This document shows positions 29,361 through 39,404 of a DNA stretch of 64,000 bases, piece after piece. A program made the translations under genes and the position numbers. The notes beneath the pieces were generated by a model that was given only the letters and a program-made list of their open reading frames with translations, did not search any database and had not been told where the DNA came from. This DNA comes from Nostoc sp. 'Peltigera membranacea cyanobiont' 210A (GTDB taxonomy: Bacteria; Cyanobacteriota; Cyanobacteriia; Cyanobacteriales; Nostocaceae), in assembly GCF_002246015.1 (NCBI RefSeq), contig NZ_NOLJ01000006.1, positions 252,232 through 316,231 on the forward strand, read 5' to 3'. Position 1 is the stretch's first letter. Each line of letters starts with the position of its first letter.

Positions 29361-30428
29361 TCAATTGATAACTGCTGTATAAATGCATCTTAAAGATATA
29401 AGATAATTGTTTATGTCCAAGTGTTTAACTCTGACTCGTGCGTTATTTCCCAAAGATAGCCTCAGATTTTCATCTGCGATTAAGGATTGCATTGCCTCTG
29501 ACAATTGTTGAATATTCCCCGGATTAACTAATAAACCATTCTGGTTTTGAGTAACTATTTCGGGTATTCCTCCTACTGCGGTAGTGATAACTGCCAAACC
29601 CCAACTCATTGCTTCTAGTAGTGCCATAGGCAGACCTTCGTTGTAGGAAGGTAATACAAAGACATCAGCTTTAGTTAAAAGATCGTCGCGTTTTTCTTTA
29701 TCTACCCAATCAAGAATAGTGATGTAGTCAGTAAGATTTAGATTAGGGAGCAAACTACGAGCTTGTTCTACATCTCCATCCCCCGCCATAACTAACTTGG
29801 CTTGGCTTTGTTGAGCAACAGGCATAGAAGCAAATGCTTTAATTAAATCAAAAGCACCTTTGCGCTCACCAATGCGCCCTAAAAATAAGAAAAATATCTG
29901 TTTGGAATCTATTCGCTGTGGAATTTGCGCAGGAATTTTTACTGGGTTAGGGAGAACAATAACTTGTTCTGACTTCAAACCAAGATTCTCAATGTAAAAA
30001 TTTTTCCAGCTATCTGATAAAACAATGAAACGGGTACATTTACAAAACGACCAACTTAGCCACTGCTTAAGCAATTGAGGTAGTGTAGAGTAAAATAAAT
30101 GAAAATCAGCACTATGAGTATGAATAATTACTGGTTTTTTAAATAGCCAACCAATCAGAGTAGTAATTGAATGGCGAAAAGCACTACCTCTATCTGAAAC
30201 ATGGATGTGAATTAGGTCAGTTCTTTGGTTTAATAAGTTCCAAAACAACTCACCCATTGCCTGCAAAAACACTAACACTTTATGGAAAGTAGAACCATTC
30301 GGTAAAGTCGTAATGTGTTCAATTTCAATATCAGAGGTAGTTTCTTCAAGAATGAGCTTCTCCACAGAAACTATTCCACCTTGGCGCTCTAAGCTTTCGC
30401 CCAACATAGTAATTTTTATAGGATTCAT
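29361..30428 (-). CDS. Glycosyltransferase family 4 (GT-B)
   Basis: A 355-residue retaining glycosyltransferase. The N-terminal acceptor half has FHKVLVFLQAMGELFW and IIHTHSADFHLFY. The C-terminal donor half has FLFLGRIGERKGAFDLIKAF near residue 190 and the EX7E-type motif PSYNEGLPMALLEAMSWGLAV near 265, diagnostic of GT4. The sugar donor is not predictable. It is paired with the WecG-type gene on the same strand. Its 340-base upstream region is shared with the divergent acyl-CoA synthetase gene. Codon use and HIP1 content are lower than in neighbours, which is common for surface polysaccharide genes. Confidence 0.9.
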   Translation of the reverse strand: MNPIKITMLGESLERQGGIVSVEKLILEETTSDIEIEHITTLPNGSTFHKVLVFLQAMGELFWNLLNQRTDLIHIHVSDRGSAFRHSITTLIGWLFKKPVIIHTHSADFHLFYSTLPQLLKQWLSWSFCKCTRFIVLSDSWKNFYIENLGLKSEQVIVLPNPVKIPAQIPQRIDSKQIFFLFLGRIGERKGAFDLIKAFASMPVAQQSQAKLVMAGDGDVEQARSLLPNLNLTDYITILDWVDKEKRDDLLTKADVFVLPSYNEGLPMALLEAMSWGLAVITTAVGGIPEIVTQNQNGLLVNPGNIQQLSEAMQSLIADENLRLSLGNNARVRVKHLDINNYLISLRCIYTAVIN

Positions 30429-30768
30429 AATTACTATTAATATGTTTTGGAAATTGAGTACACAGCTATTTATATAAACTATTGAACGAATTTCTTCTAG
30501 TTTATATCCAAAGACCTACTCCAAGAGCATTTTGAGAATTAATGCTAATAACTCTATCTGCTTGAGCGCAGCTCCACAAATTTATTCAATGTACATTTTT
30601 ATGATTTTACAGGATGATCTCCATAATAAAATTCCGCCATAGGGATTATTATCAGGGTGTTTAAAATATTGTTGTTAATAACAGCATTCTAGCACTCTCT
30701 CATAGCTAAAAGCTAAGTAACAATTTTTTGTTTAAGCTAAATCATGTATTTACAGGTCGGAAAAACTA
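30429..30768. other. Divergent intergenic region
   Basis: AT-rich spacer holding the promoters of the GT4 gene and the acyl-CoA synthetase gene. I see no repeat, RNA gene or convincing operator. Confidence 0.6.
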
Positions 30769-32271
30769 ATGAATTTATTTGAGCTTTTAGTAGGAAAAGA
30801 CAATCATCCAGCCCTAGTTACGCCTGAAGGGCGATCGCTAACTTATAAGCAATTACGCGAGAATGTTATTGGACTGGTATCTCAACTCAACAGCTTTGGA
30901 TTGAAACGGGGAGAACGCATTGCCATTGCCATGAATAACGGTTCACCAATGGCGATTACCTTTTTGGCTGCTGCCCTATCTGGCACTGCTGCGCCCTTAA
31001 ATCCTAAATACAAACAAGAAGAATTTGCCTTTTACTATCAAGATACCCAAGCAAAAGCACTGATTACGTTGTCTGAGGGGCCAGAAGCAGCCATTGCTAG
31101 TGTCTCACCCGATATGATGCTGATTAATGCCAAGGTAAATACTGACGGCACATTAAGCTTTGAATTAGTCAAAACAGGCTCAAAACCAGCAGAATCCGCG
31201 AATCCCACAGCCCCCAACGCTGATGATATAGCGATGATTCTTCACACTAGCGGCACTACTAGTCGTCCCAAGCGTGTGCCGATTCGTCATCGCAACTTAA
31301 TTGCTTCAGCTGGCAACCTGATTAATGCTTACTCACTCACAGCAGCTGATACTACACTTTGCCTAATGCCCCTATTCCATGTTCACGGATTGGTGGGCTG
31401 TTTGCTGGCAACTCTGGCTTCGGGTGGTACATTAGTTTGTCCCAATGGTTTTAATGCTTTGGAGTTTTGGAAATTGGTAGATACCTACAAACCCACTTGG
31501 TACTCCGCAGCGCCAACCATGCACCAGACAATTTTGGCGCGCGCTAGCCGCAACCCAGAAATTGTCCAAGCAAACCGCTTTCGTTTTATTCGCTCTAGTA
31601 GTGCTTCTTTGCCGCCGATTATCATTGAACAGCTAGAGGCAACTCTGAATGCTCCTGTGGTGGAATCTTACAGCATGACTGAAGCATCTCACTTAATGAC
31701 CACCAATCCCCTACCGCCAAAAGTCAGGAAACCAGGTACTGTAGGTTATGGCTTTGGTGTGGAAGTAGGCATTATGGACTCCGAAGGCAACCTATTATCT
31801 CAGGGAAGCTTGGGCGAGGTGGTGATAAAAGCACCCAACGTTATAGATGGCTACGAAAACAATCCAGAAGCTAACGCCACTGCTTTTGTGAACGGTTGGT
31901 TCCGTACAGGGGATCAAGGTGCAGTCGATACAGACGGCTACCTCCGCTTGACTGGACGGATTAAAGAATTGATTAACCGGGGTGGGGAAAAAATTTCTCC
32001 TTTAGAAGTGGATGATGTCTTGCTGCGCCATCCTGCCGTCGCCGAAGCCTTAGCCTTTGCCGTCCCCCACAAATCTTTAGGAGAAGATATCCACGCGGCT
32101 GTGGTTCTGAAAGCAGAAGCTGGTGAAAAAGAACTTTTAGCACACTGTGCAACTATGCTGGCAGACTTCAAAGTTCCCAAGCAAATTCACATTTTAGATC
32201 AACTACCTCGTGGTGCTACCGGTAAACTGCAACGGTTGGCGATGGCGACATTGCTGAATATAGGAGAGTAG
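30769..32271 (+). CDS. AMP-forming acyl-CoA synthetase, oxalyl-CoA-synthetase-like
   Basis: A 500-residue ANL-superfamily adenylating enzyme that activates a carboxylic acid and transfers it to CoA. The motifs in order are ILHTSGTTSRPKRVPIRHRN (phosphate loop, near 162), SYSMTEASHLM near 300, GWFRTGDQGAVDTDGYLRLTGR near 385, IKELINRGGEKISP near 405 and the catalytic Lys in PRGATGKLQR near 488. The compact length and the FHVHGLVGCLLATLASGG segment resemble plant AAE3 and yeast Pcs60 oxalyl-CoA synthetases. The substrate is inferred from that resemblance only. It is a single gene, convergent with the ThiF gene. Confidence 0.87.
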   Translation: MNLFELLVGKDNHPALVTPEGRSLTYKQLRENVIGLVSQLNSFGLKRGERIAIAMNNGSPMAITFLAAALSGTAAPLNPKYKQEEFAFYYQDTQAKALITLSEGPEAAIASVSPDMMLINAKVNTDGTLSFELVKTGSKPAESANPTAPNADDIAMILHTSGTTSRPKRVPIRHRNLIASAGNLINAYSLTAADTTLCLMPLFHVHGLVGCLLATLASGGTLVCPNGFNALEFWKLVDTYKPTWYSAAPTMHQTILARASRNPEIVQANRFRFIRSSSASLPPIIIEQLEATLNAPVVESYSMTEASHLMTTNPLPPKVRKPGTVGYGFGVEVGIMDSEGNLLSQGSLGEVVIKAPNVIDGYENNPEANATAFVNGWFRTGDQGAVDTDGYLRLTGRIKELINRGGEKISPLEVDDVLLRHPAVAEALAFAVPHKSLGEDIHAAVVLKAEAGEKELLAHCATMLADFKVPKQIHILDQLPRGATGKLQRLAMATLLNIGE

Positions 32272-32295
32272 GGAGTGGGGAGATAACGACACAAT

Positions 32296-32934
32296 CTACA
32301 AAAACAGAGATTGAACAGTCAGATCCTTCTGGGTGATACTGAAGTTACGCTGTTCTGCTGTGGCAACGAATGAAACGATCGCTTCACACGCCACAGCCAC
32401 GGTTAACATCACCAGGTTTCGTGCCAACGGATAATCACAGACATCATCATTAACCTTGGAAGGAACGCGATAAAGGTCATTCCAAATCACTTCTGCATAA
32501 TCTGCTGATAGTCCAGCATGAAGACAAGGAATGCTTAATTTTTCAGCATAATCTTTCACTGCTTGACGTGCCACGCTATTGTCAAATACATCGATAATTA
32601 GCTGGCTGTCTTGAAGTAATTGATTTGTATTTGCTGGTGTCAATTCCTTTGTTTTGGCATCAACTTTAGTACCAATTGCTCGATATAAATTATTCGCCAA
32701 AATCTTCGCCTTGAACGCTCCAACATCAGAACGGTAGTAAGGCTGAGTTGAAAGGTTACGCTCCTCAATGCGATCGCGATCTATTACTGTAAGTTTATCA
32801 AAACCAGACCGAGCTAAGTTTTCCGCGATGTTAGCTCCTAATGCTCCAGCCCCACAAATTGTTACAGGATAGTTTTTCAACTTTGTCATCACAGCATTAG
32901 TGCGGTAAAGCTGTTCGTGAAAAAAGATACTCAT
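32296..32934 (-). CDS. ThiF/E1-like adenylyltransferase of the Ro60-Y RNA locus
   Basis: A compact 212-residue member of the ThiF/MoeB/E1 family, which adenylates the C-terminal glycine of beta-grasp proteins. The nucleotide-binding motif is ICGAGALGANIAENLARSG near residues 27-45, followed by VIDRDRIEERNLSTQPYY, which matches the family DxDxIexxNLxRQ pattern. The CxxC zinc pairs of MoeB are absent, and no obvious catalytic Cys loop exists beyond Cys143 (PCLHAG). It is preceded by the 277-residue gene at 32972 and RNA element A, all on one strand. A tandem octamer repeat separates the two genes. A 66-residue candidate beta-grasp protein encoded at 38436-38636 may be its substrate, which is inference. 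Confidence 0.82.
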   Translation of the reverse strand: MSIFFHEQLYRTNAVMTKLKNYPVTICGAGALGANIAENLARSGFDKLTVIDRDRIEERNLSTQPYYRSDVGAFKAKILANNLYRAIGTKVDAKTKELTPANTNQLLQDSQLIIDVFDNSVARQAVKDYAEKLSIPCLHAGLSADYAEVIWNDLYRVPSKVNDDVCDYPLARNLVMLTVAVACEAIVSFVATAEQRNFSITQKDLTVQSLFL

Positions 32935-32937
32935 AAT

Positions 32938-32969
32938 AATTCGTAATTCGTAATTCGTAATTCGTAATT
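32938..32969. repeat. Tandem octamer repeat (ATTCGTAA)
   Basis: Four copies of the octamer separate the ThiF-like gene from its upstream neighbour. The same octamer is tandem at 38653-38680 and 58819-58848. Confidence 0.85.
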
Positions 32970-32971
32970 AA

Positions 32972-33802
32972 CTACTCTTGTTTTTCCATGACACCCACTA
33001 AGGATTGCAAGTCAAAATCGCGATCGCGTCCACTCAGGCAAATACCAGAACTGACAACAGTCAAATCAGTTTTAGCGATCGCACTACTATGGCGAACACC
33101 ATCCGCAGTTGTCCAATCGACTGTCCAGTAATCGTTGCGATCGTGGAATTGATTTAAGGTACCGCCGCCCATTTGCAATGCCTTTCTCAATCGCTTTTCA
33201 TCCTGTTGGGGTTGAGTAAAGCCTTCAATGCGCCGCGTTGCTAATTCATACACTGTGCGCATTTCTGGAGTAATGCCCTTAAACTGTAATTCTTCAGCAG
33301 GAATGAGTTGCTTGACGACAGATTGCAGAGTTTCAGAAATTGCCGGATCGGTACGGCGATCGACTTCCTCGAACCAGCAAGACTGCCCATTCCATCGGGC
33401 AATGATTTGCTCAAAGGTAACGCCCTCGGTAACTAAGTGGACTGTGATCGGCTTAACTACCTTCAACCGTTGACGCATATCTACTTCATTTACGGGGTAT
33501 GCTAACCAAGTTTGTCCCCGCAGTTGGTGTGCTAACCGCAGTCGTATTTGGGAAAAGTGTTGCAGATATTCTGCAATTTGGGGTAAGTCTGCTTCTTCTA
33601 CAACCGTTGCTGTCTTTTCATCCACAGCCTGAAAGATTCCCCAACCTTCAAATTTACTAGGCTTTGGCGTGAAAGTGTAGATCATCCCGGCTACCTGTGT
33701 GCGAACTCGTCCACCTTTGACGCAGGGCGCAAGGAATTGCGTGGTATGTAACTGTGCTTCTGCGATCGCAATTTGGTTGATTAGCTTAAATATGTTAGTC
33801 AT
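32972..33802 (-). CDS. Conserved hypothetical protein of the Ro60-Y RNA locus
   Basis: About 277 residues, starting at ATG 33802 (MTNIFKLINQ); an in-frame GTG at 33814 is possible. I do not recognise the family. It appears cytosolic and mixed alpha/beta. A glycine-containing CVKGGRVRTQVAGMIYTF strand-like region lies near 30-48, a helical segment (LPQIAEYLQHFSQIRLRLAHQL) near 75-96, and a Trp-rich C-terminal part (DYWTVDWTTADGVRHSSAIA). No signal peptide or catalytic motif is evident. It lies between RNA element A, about 90 bases upstream, and the ThiF-like gene, 37 bases downstream. It is probably co-expressed with both and may serve in a ubiquitin-like branch. That role is a guess. Confidence 0.75.
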   Translation of the reverse strand: MTNIFKLINQIAIAEAQLHTTQFLAPCVKGGRVRTQVAGMIYTFTPKPSKFEGWGIFQAVDEKTATVVEEADLPQIAEYLQHFSQIRLRLAHQLRGQTWLAYPVNEVDMRQRLKVVKPITVHLVTEGVTFEQIIARWNGQSCWFEEVDRRTDPAISETLQSVVKQLIPAEELQFKGITPEMRTVYELATRRIEGFTQPQQDEKRLRKALQMGGGTLNQFHDRNDYWTVDWTTADGVRHSSAIAKTDLTVVSSGICLSGRDRDFDLQSLVGVMEKQE

Positions 33803-33893
33803 AACTAATACCAATTTTCAAAAATAAGGCTACCAATGCAACCCTAAAAACCGTGGTAAAATCTAACTTTCTTAATTACGAATTAATATAATT

Positions 33894-34099
33894 CTGCGTG
33901 CAAGTTGGTGGAGCATTGCGTGTTCTCAGTTACTAGAGGGACTCCGCTGGTGAGTTGTTACACACTCTTTCAAGGATGGCTACTTTTGAGCCTACCTCCC
34001 AGGTTCTTCGTACTCCCTGTTCACACACGCCCACTGCATTTGGCAGTGTTACTTTTCCTCTCGTACTAGTATGTAGGCTCCACGAGTTGGGGCACGCAG
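33894..34099 (-). ncRNA. Y RNA-like element A: sarcin-ricin loop plus GTPase-associated-centre mimic
   Basis: A 206-base element. An 8-bp terminal stem (CTGCGTGC/GCACGCAG) is followed by the scaffold internal loop (CCCCAACT opposite CAACTT) and a 7-bp second stem (GTGGAGC/GCTCCAC), then the TACATAC box. The cargo begins with a short hairpin carrying AGTACGAGAGGA (plus-strand 34056-34067), the universal 12-base sarcin-ricin loop of 23S rRNA. A CACTGC/GCAGTG hairpin follows. Bases 33947-34003 (57 bases) align with the 58-base L11-binding domain of 23S rRNA; by hand about 40 of 56 positions match the E. coli sequence, including GTAGCCATC, TTGAAAGAG and the GTAA loop. Both cargo parts are contact sites for translational GTPases. 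It lies upstream of the 277-residue gene and may have its own promoter (TATTAT just upstream). Confidence 0.82.
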
Positions 34100-34298
34100 G
34101 ATATTAATATAATACAATATACTACATAAAATTGGAAGAGATGAAAAGAGAGATTTGGGATAGAGCGATCGCTACCACTTCAGATCGCTCATCACTCTAC
34201 TGAAATTCTCATTTATGACGCTGGCAATACGGCTGAACTGTTCAAAAATCAATCTAATATAAAATAATGAATAAAATAAATCAAGTGTAATCTTTTAG

Positions 34299-35138
34299 AT
34301 GGCAGAATATGATAACCTTTGTAAGATACTTGCAGAAAAGTATCCCCTTGATTTTACCCGTTGGTTATTAAATCAAGAACCACAAAAAATTGAAATTTTA
34401 AAAACTGAATTAAGCATCGAACCCATACGCGCTGACTCAGTAACGTTTCTGCAAACAGAAAATCGAATTTTACACTTGGAATTTCAAACCACAATCAAAT
34501 CCCAAAAACCAATTTCTCTAAGGATGCTAGATTATTACGTTAGATTGACACGTAAATATCAAGTTCCTGTAACACAAGTAGTGATTTTCTTACAAGAGAC
34601 AAGTGACGCGATCGCTTTTACTGATAAATATGTCAGCGAAGTAACAACCCACCATTATCGAGTTATACGGATGTGGGAGCAAGATTCAGCACTATTTCTT
34701 AGCAATCTGGCATTATTACCTTTAGCACCGTTAACACAAACAAATTCGCCTGAAATTTTATTATCGCAGGTAGCCGAGAAAATTGCTAAAATTTCAGATA
34801 TCGAGACTAGACAAAATACTGCTGCTTACACCGAGATTTTAGCCGGTTTAAAGTTTGGAAAAGATTTTATTCGTCAATTATTGCAGGAGGATCTTATGCA
34901 AGACTCAGTAATTTATCAGGATATTTTGCAGAAGGGAGAACAAAGGGGAGAACAGAAAGAAGCATTAAAATATACTTTACGGCTTTTAAATAGACGCTTT
35001 GGTAAAATAGATTCATTAATAATTGAACGTCTTCAAGTATTATCTACTGAGCAATTAGAAAGCTTAGGAGAAGATTTTTTAGTATTTTCAAATATATCTG
35101 ATTTAGTTGCTTGGCTTGAGCAAAATACAAGTATTTAA
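34299..35138 (+). CDS. Rpn-family PD-(D/E)XK nuclease-like protein with DUF4351 tail
   Basis: A 279-residue protein of the recombination-promoting nuclease / putative transposase (PDDEXK_2) group, common in Nostoc genomes. The nuclease-like core shows RADSVTFLQ followed by RILHLEFQTT near residues 45-65, the D...ExQ pattern, and a later LRMLDYYVRL helix. The C-terminus (LRLLNRRFGKIDSLIIERLQVLSTEQLE) is a DUF4351 region. It is the only plus-strand gene between RNA element A and the TROVE gene and splits an otherwise co-oriented locus. It may therefore be a later insertion. No flanking duplication is visible. Mobility or nuclease activity is not shown by sequence alone. Confidence 0.83.
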   Translation: MAEYDNLCKILAEKYPLDFTRWLLNQEPQKIEILKTELSIEPIRADSVTFLQTENRILHLEFQTTIKSQKPISLRMLDYYVRLTRKYQVPVTQVVIFLQETSDAIAFTDKYVSEVTTHHYRVIRMWEQDSALFLSNLALLPLAPLTQTNSPEILLSQVAEKIAKISDIETRQNTAAYTEILAGLKFGKDFIRQLLQEDLMQDSVIYQDILQKGEQRGEQKEALKYTLRLLNRRFGKIDSLIIERLQVLSTEQLESLGEDFLVFSNISDLVAWLEQNTSI

Positions 35139-35198
35139 AATCTACAAATTAGGCAATGCTTACTATTTGTAATAATAAACATTGCCATACTTTAGAAC

Positions 35199-36644
<1,446 letters not shown>

Positions 36645-36695
36645 CTAGTTGTGATGGATGAGGAGGCAGATGTTGCACGCGAGGTGATAAAGTCA

Positions 36696-36765
36696 CCGCG
36701 CAAGTTGTGGAAGCATTGTGTGTAACTTGTGCAGAGTTATGTAAGCTTCCGCGATCGGGGCGCGG
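36696..36765 (-). ncRNA. Y RNA-like element B: minimal scaffold with hairpin only
   Basis: A 70-base element immediately upstream of the TROVE gene. The terminal stem is CCGCGC/GCGCGG, the internal loop CCCGATC opposite ACAACTT, the second stem GGAAGC/GCTTCC and the box TTACATA. In place of a tRNA or rRNA mimic it has only a small hairpin (TAACT/AGTTA). It is useful as the bare-scaffold reference for the family. A GGTGA/TCACC hairpin follows its 3' end. Confidence 0.75.
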
Positions 36766-36815
36766 CAACAACTGCCAGTTTTGATGTAATGTATCGAAAT
36801 CGTTGATACTACTCC

Positions 36816-37075
36816 CTAAAAGTAGTAGCTCCGTAAGCTGCCATCATATCTGCCGCTATTGCGACAGCACTTTTTGAAAGCAGCGACCAGAACCACAAAG
36901 ACAAAGGTCATTGTTACCAAGTTTTTCCTGTAGTTCCTTGTCGCCATGAACAAGGCGATAGCCACGTTTGACAGCTTTTTCAGATGGGTAGCCACGACGA
37001 CGTTTGCTCGATGGTTCAAAAGCAGAAATCGTCGAAATCTTCCGGCTCGATGTTGAAAGAATTAATCTTTTTCAT
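36816..37075 (-). pseudogene. SEC-C motif small protein, split over three frames
   Basis: Starts at ATG 37075 with GGAGGTGA five bases upstream and reads [19 protein letters not shown] before TGA at 37016-37018. In the next frame the protein continues [22 protein letters not shown] up to [17 protein letters not shown], a SEC-C zinc-binding motif, and stops at 36856-36858. The last Cys pair and Arg (KCCR) are in the third frame. Two frameshifts are needed to restore a normal protein of about 75-80 residues. This could be a pseudogene, two sequencing errors or, less likely, programmed frameshifting. It lies between RNA elements B and C in the Ro60 locus. Confidence 0.7.
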
Positions 37076-37112
37076 CGTACTCACCTCCATATTGAAATGA
37101 AATAAGATCACC

Positions 37113-37230
<118 letters not shown>

Positions 37231-37240
37231 AGTGAAAATT

Positions 37241-37969
<729 letters not shown>

Positions 37970-38089
37970 TCACGTTGTTTAAATGCAGTTGTACTAATTG
38001 AGTTGTTATAAAACATGAGTTAGCTAACATCATTGAACTCACCTCTGTATTGAGTAAAGGTTATAGATAAATACAATTCAAATAATTGA

Positions 38090-38228
38090 AATTCCGCACA
38101 AGTTAGCAAAGCACTTTTCACAATTGCCTATACCAATTTGGCTACGCTCCCATCAAAGGGAGCGACAGGAATCGAACCTGCATTCCGTTGCCGGAGTGTG
38201 TAGGCTTTACAAGTTAGGGCGCGGAATT
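38090..38228 (-). ncRNA. Y RNA-like element D: circularly permuted class II tRNA mimic
   Basis: A 139-base element with terminal stem AATTCCGC/GCGGAATT, loop CCCTAACTT opposite TAACTT, second stem AAAGC/GCTTT and box TACACAC. The cargo order is reversed relative to a tRNA. A TCCG-GCAA-CGGA hairpin comes first, like a class II variable arm, then T-arm CAGG-TTCGATT-CCTG and the acceptor 3' strand CGCTCCC. A 6-base loop closes onto the acceptor 5' strand GGGAGCG (plus 38145-38164), and the D-arm GCCAAATTGGTATAGGC (38126-38142) is last. The 7-bp acceptor stem is perfect. The Y stem occupies the place of the anticodon arm, so amino-acid identity is not readable; Leu/Ser-like by its variable arm. 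Confidence 0.8.
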
Positions 38229-38238
38229 AAGTCTTAAG

Positions 38239-38426
38239 TCATTCCGTGCAAGTTCAAGAAGCTTTTTACAGCTACGGTCGCTCTTACCAAATATTGGCAG
38301 TGGGCACGCACGCTAAATCTGCGAGAGACTTAGAAATCATGCTTCGCTTATTCGATCGCTCGAACTTTACTACCTTAGGACCGTTATGAATGTGTATGTA
38401 TGCTTCTTGTGTTAGGGCACGGATGA
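38239..38426 (-). ncRNA. Y RNA-like element E: 23S helix 68-71 mimic, permuted through helix 69
   Basis: A 188-base element 10 bases from D. The terminal stem TCAT-CCGTGC/GCACGG-ATGA has one bulge; the loop is CCCTAACA opposite GAACTT, the second stem CAAGAAGC/GCTTCTTG, the box TACATAC. Near its 5' end is ATAACGGTCCTAAGGTAG (plus 38370-38387), an 18-base match to the 23S strand from the helix 69 3' side to the 69-71 junction. Near its 3' end GGTAAGAGCGACCGTAGCT (38270-38288) matches the preceding 23S stretch GGTAAACGGCGGCCGTAACT, that is, helix 68 into the 5' strand of helix 69. TGCCCACTGCC resembles 23S TGCCCGGTGCC. The rRNA order is circularly permuted, with the Y stem replacing the helix 69 loop. 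Confidence 0.78.
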
Positions 38427-38435
38427 CTCTGAAAG

Positions 38436-38947
<512 letters not shown>

Positions 38948-38950
38948 AGG

Positions 38951-38971
38951 AAAGCATTATTGCAATGCTTT
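38951..38971 (-). other. Leader hairpin before RNA element F
   Basis: Perfect 8-bp hairpin AAAGCATT/AATGCTTT with a 5-base loop, four bases before the 5' end of the outer tRNA-like half of element F. It may be a processing or stability signal. No T-run follows it on this strand. Confidence 0.6.
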
Positions 38972-38990
38972 TGAGGAGGCTTTTCTTGCA

Positions 38991-39026
38991 TACTACAAAT
39001 GTAGTACGTTATTTACATAATGTCAA
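38991..39026 (-). promoter_or_regulatory. Strong sigma-70-type promoter with CopY/BlaI-like operator
   Basis: On the minus strand TTGACA (39021-39026) is followed after exactly 17 bases by TACATT (38998-39003). The palindrome TACTACAAATGTAGTA (38991-39006) covers the -10 box and contains TACA-NN-TGTA, the core of CopY/BlaI/MecI-family operators. Transcription would start near 38990 and run into element F and the Ro60 locus. The promoter is seen directly; the repressor family is inferred. Confidence 0.72.
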
Positions 39027-39404
39027 GTGTCGGGATGGATCGGGCAATTGTCCTTGATGTAGTGTAATGAAAGCCATCGCCCGACAGCATCGACCATTTT
39101 TCAGCATTTGGCACGAGCGCAGGGGAACCAGTACCTTCTTTCATGACAGTCTTTCAACTCAACACCACAATCTTGGTTTTCAGCCAGCAACAGAGCAGGT
39201 TGACTTGGTGCATAATCCAAGAGCGCCAGCGTTGTACATTAGACTTCTTGCATAAATCAAAAAAAGAACCCCACCCCGCCTTTGACTTACGTCAAATTCT
39301 CCCCTCCCCGCCGGCGGGGAGGGGTTGGGGGTGGGGTGTTAGGGGACTTTTGCAAGAGGTCTATTCCATTGCTGTAGGCAAGTCACTCAGTGCCCACCTG
39401 CCCC
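39027..39404. other. Intergenic region with degenerate dispersed repeat
   Basis: Separates the Ro60-Y RNA promoter from the end of the hybrid kinase. 39284-39345 is a hairpin-rich C/G block (ctcccctccccgccggcggg) related to the repeats at 16175 and 49474. No credible gene. Confidence 0.55.

Noticed and set aside
36816-37019. 67-residue minus-strand protein starting MNHRANVVV
   Set aside because: It is the out-of-frame reading of the SEC-C gene; the sensible protein pieces are in the other two frames.
38270-38320. Mimic of the 16S 530 loop (GTGCC...GCC...GGTAA)
   Set aside because: The following bases match 23S helix 68 into helix 69 better and in the right order, so the 16S resemblance is coincidental.
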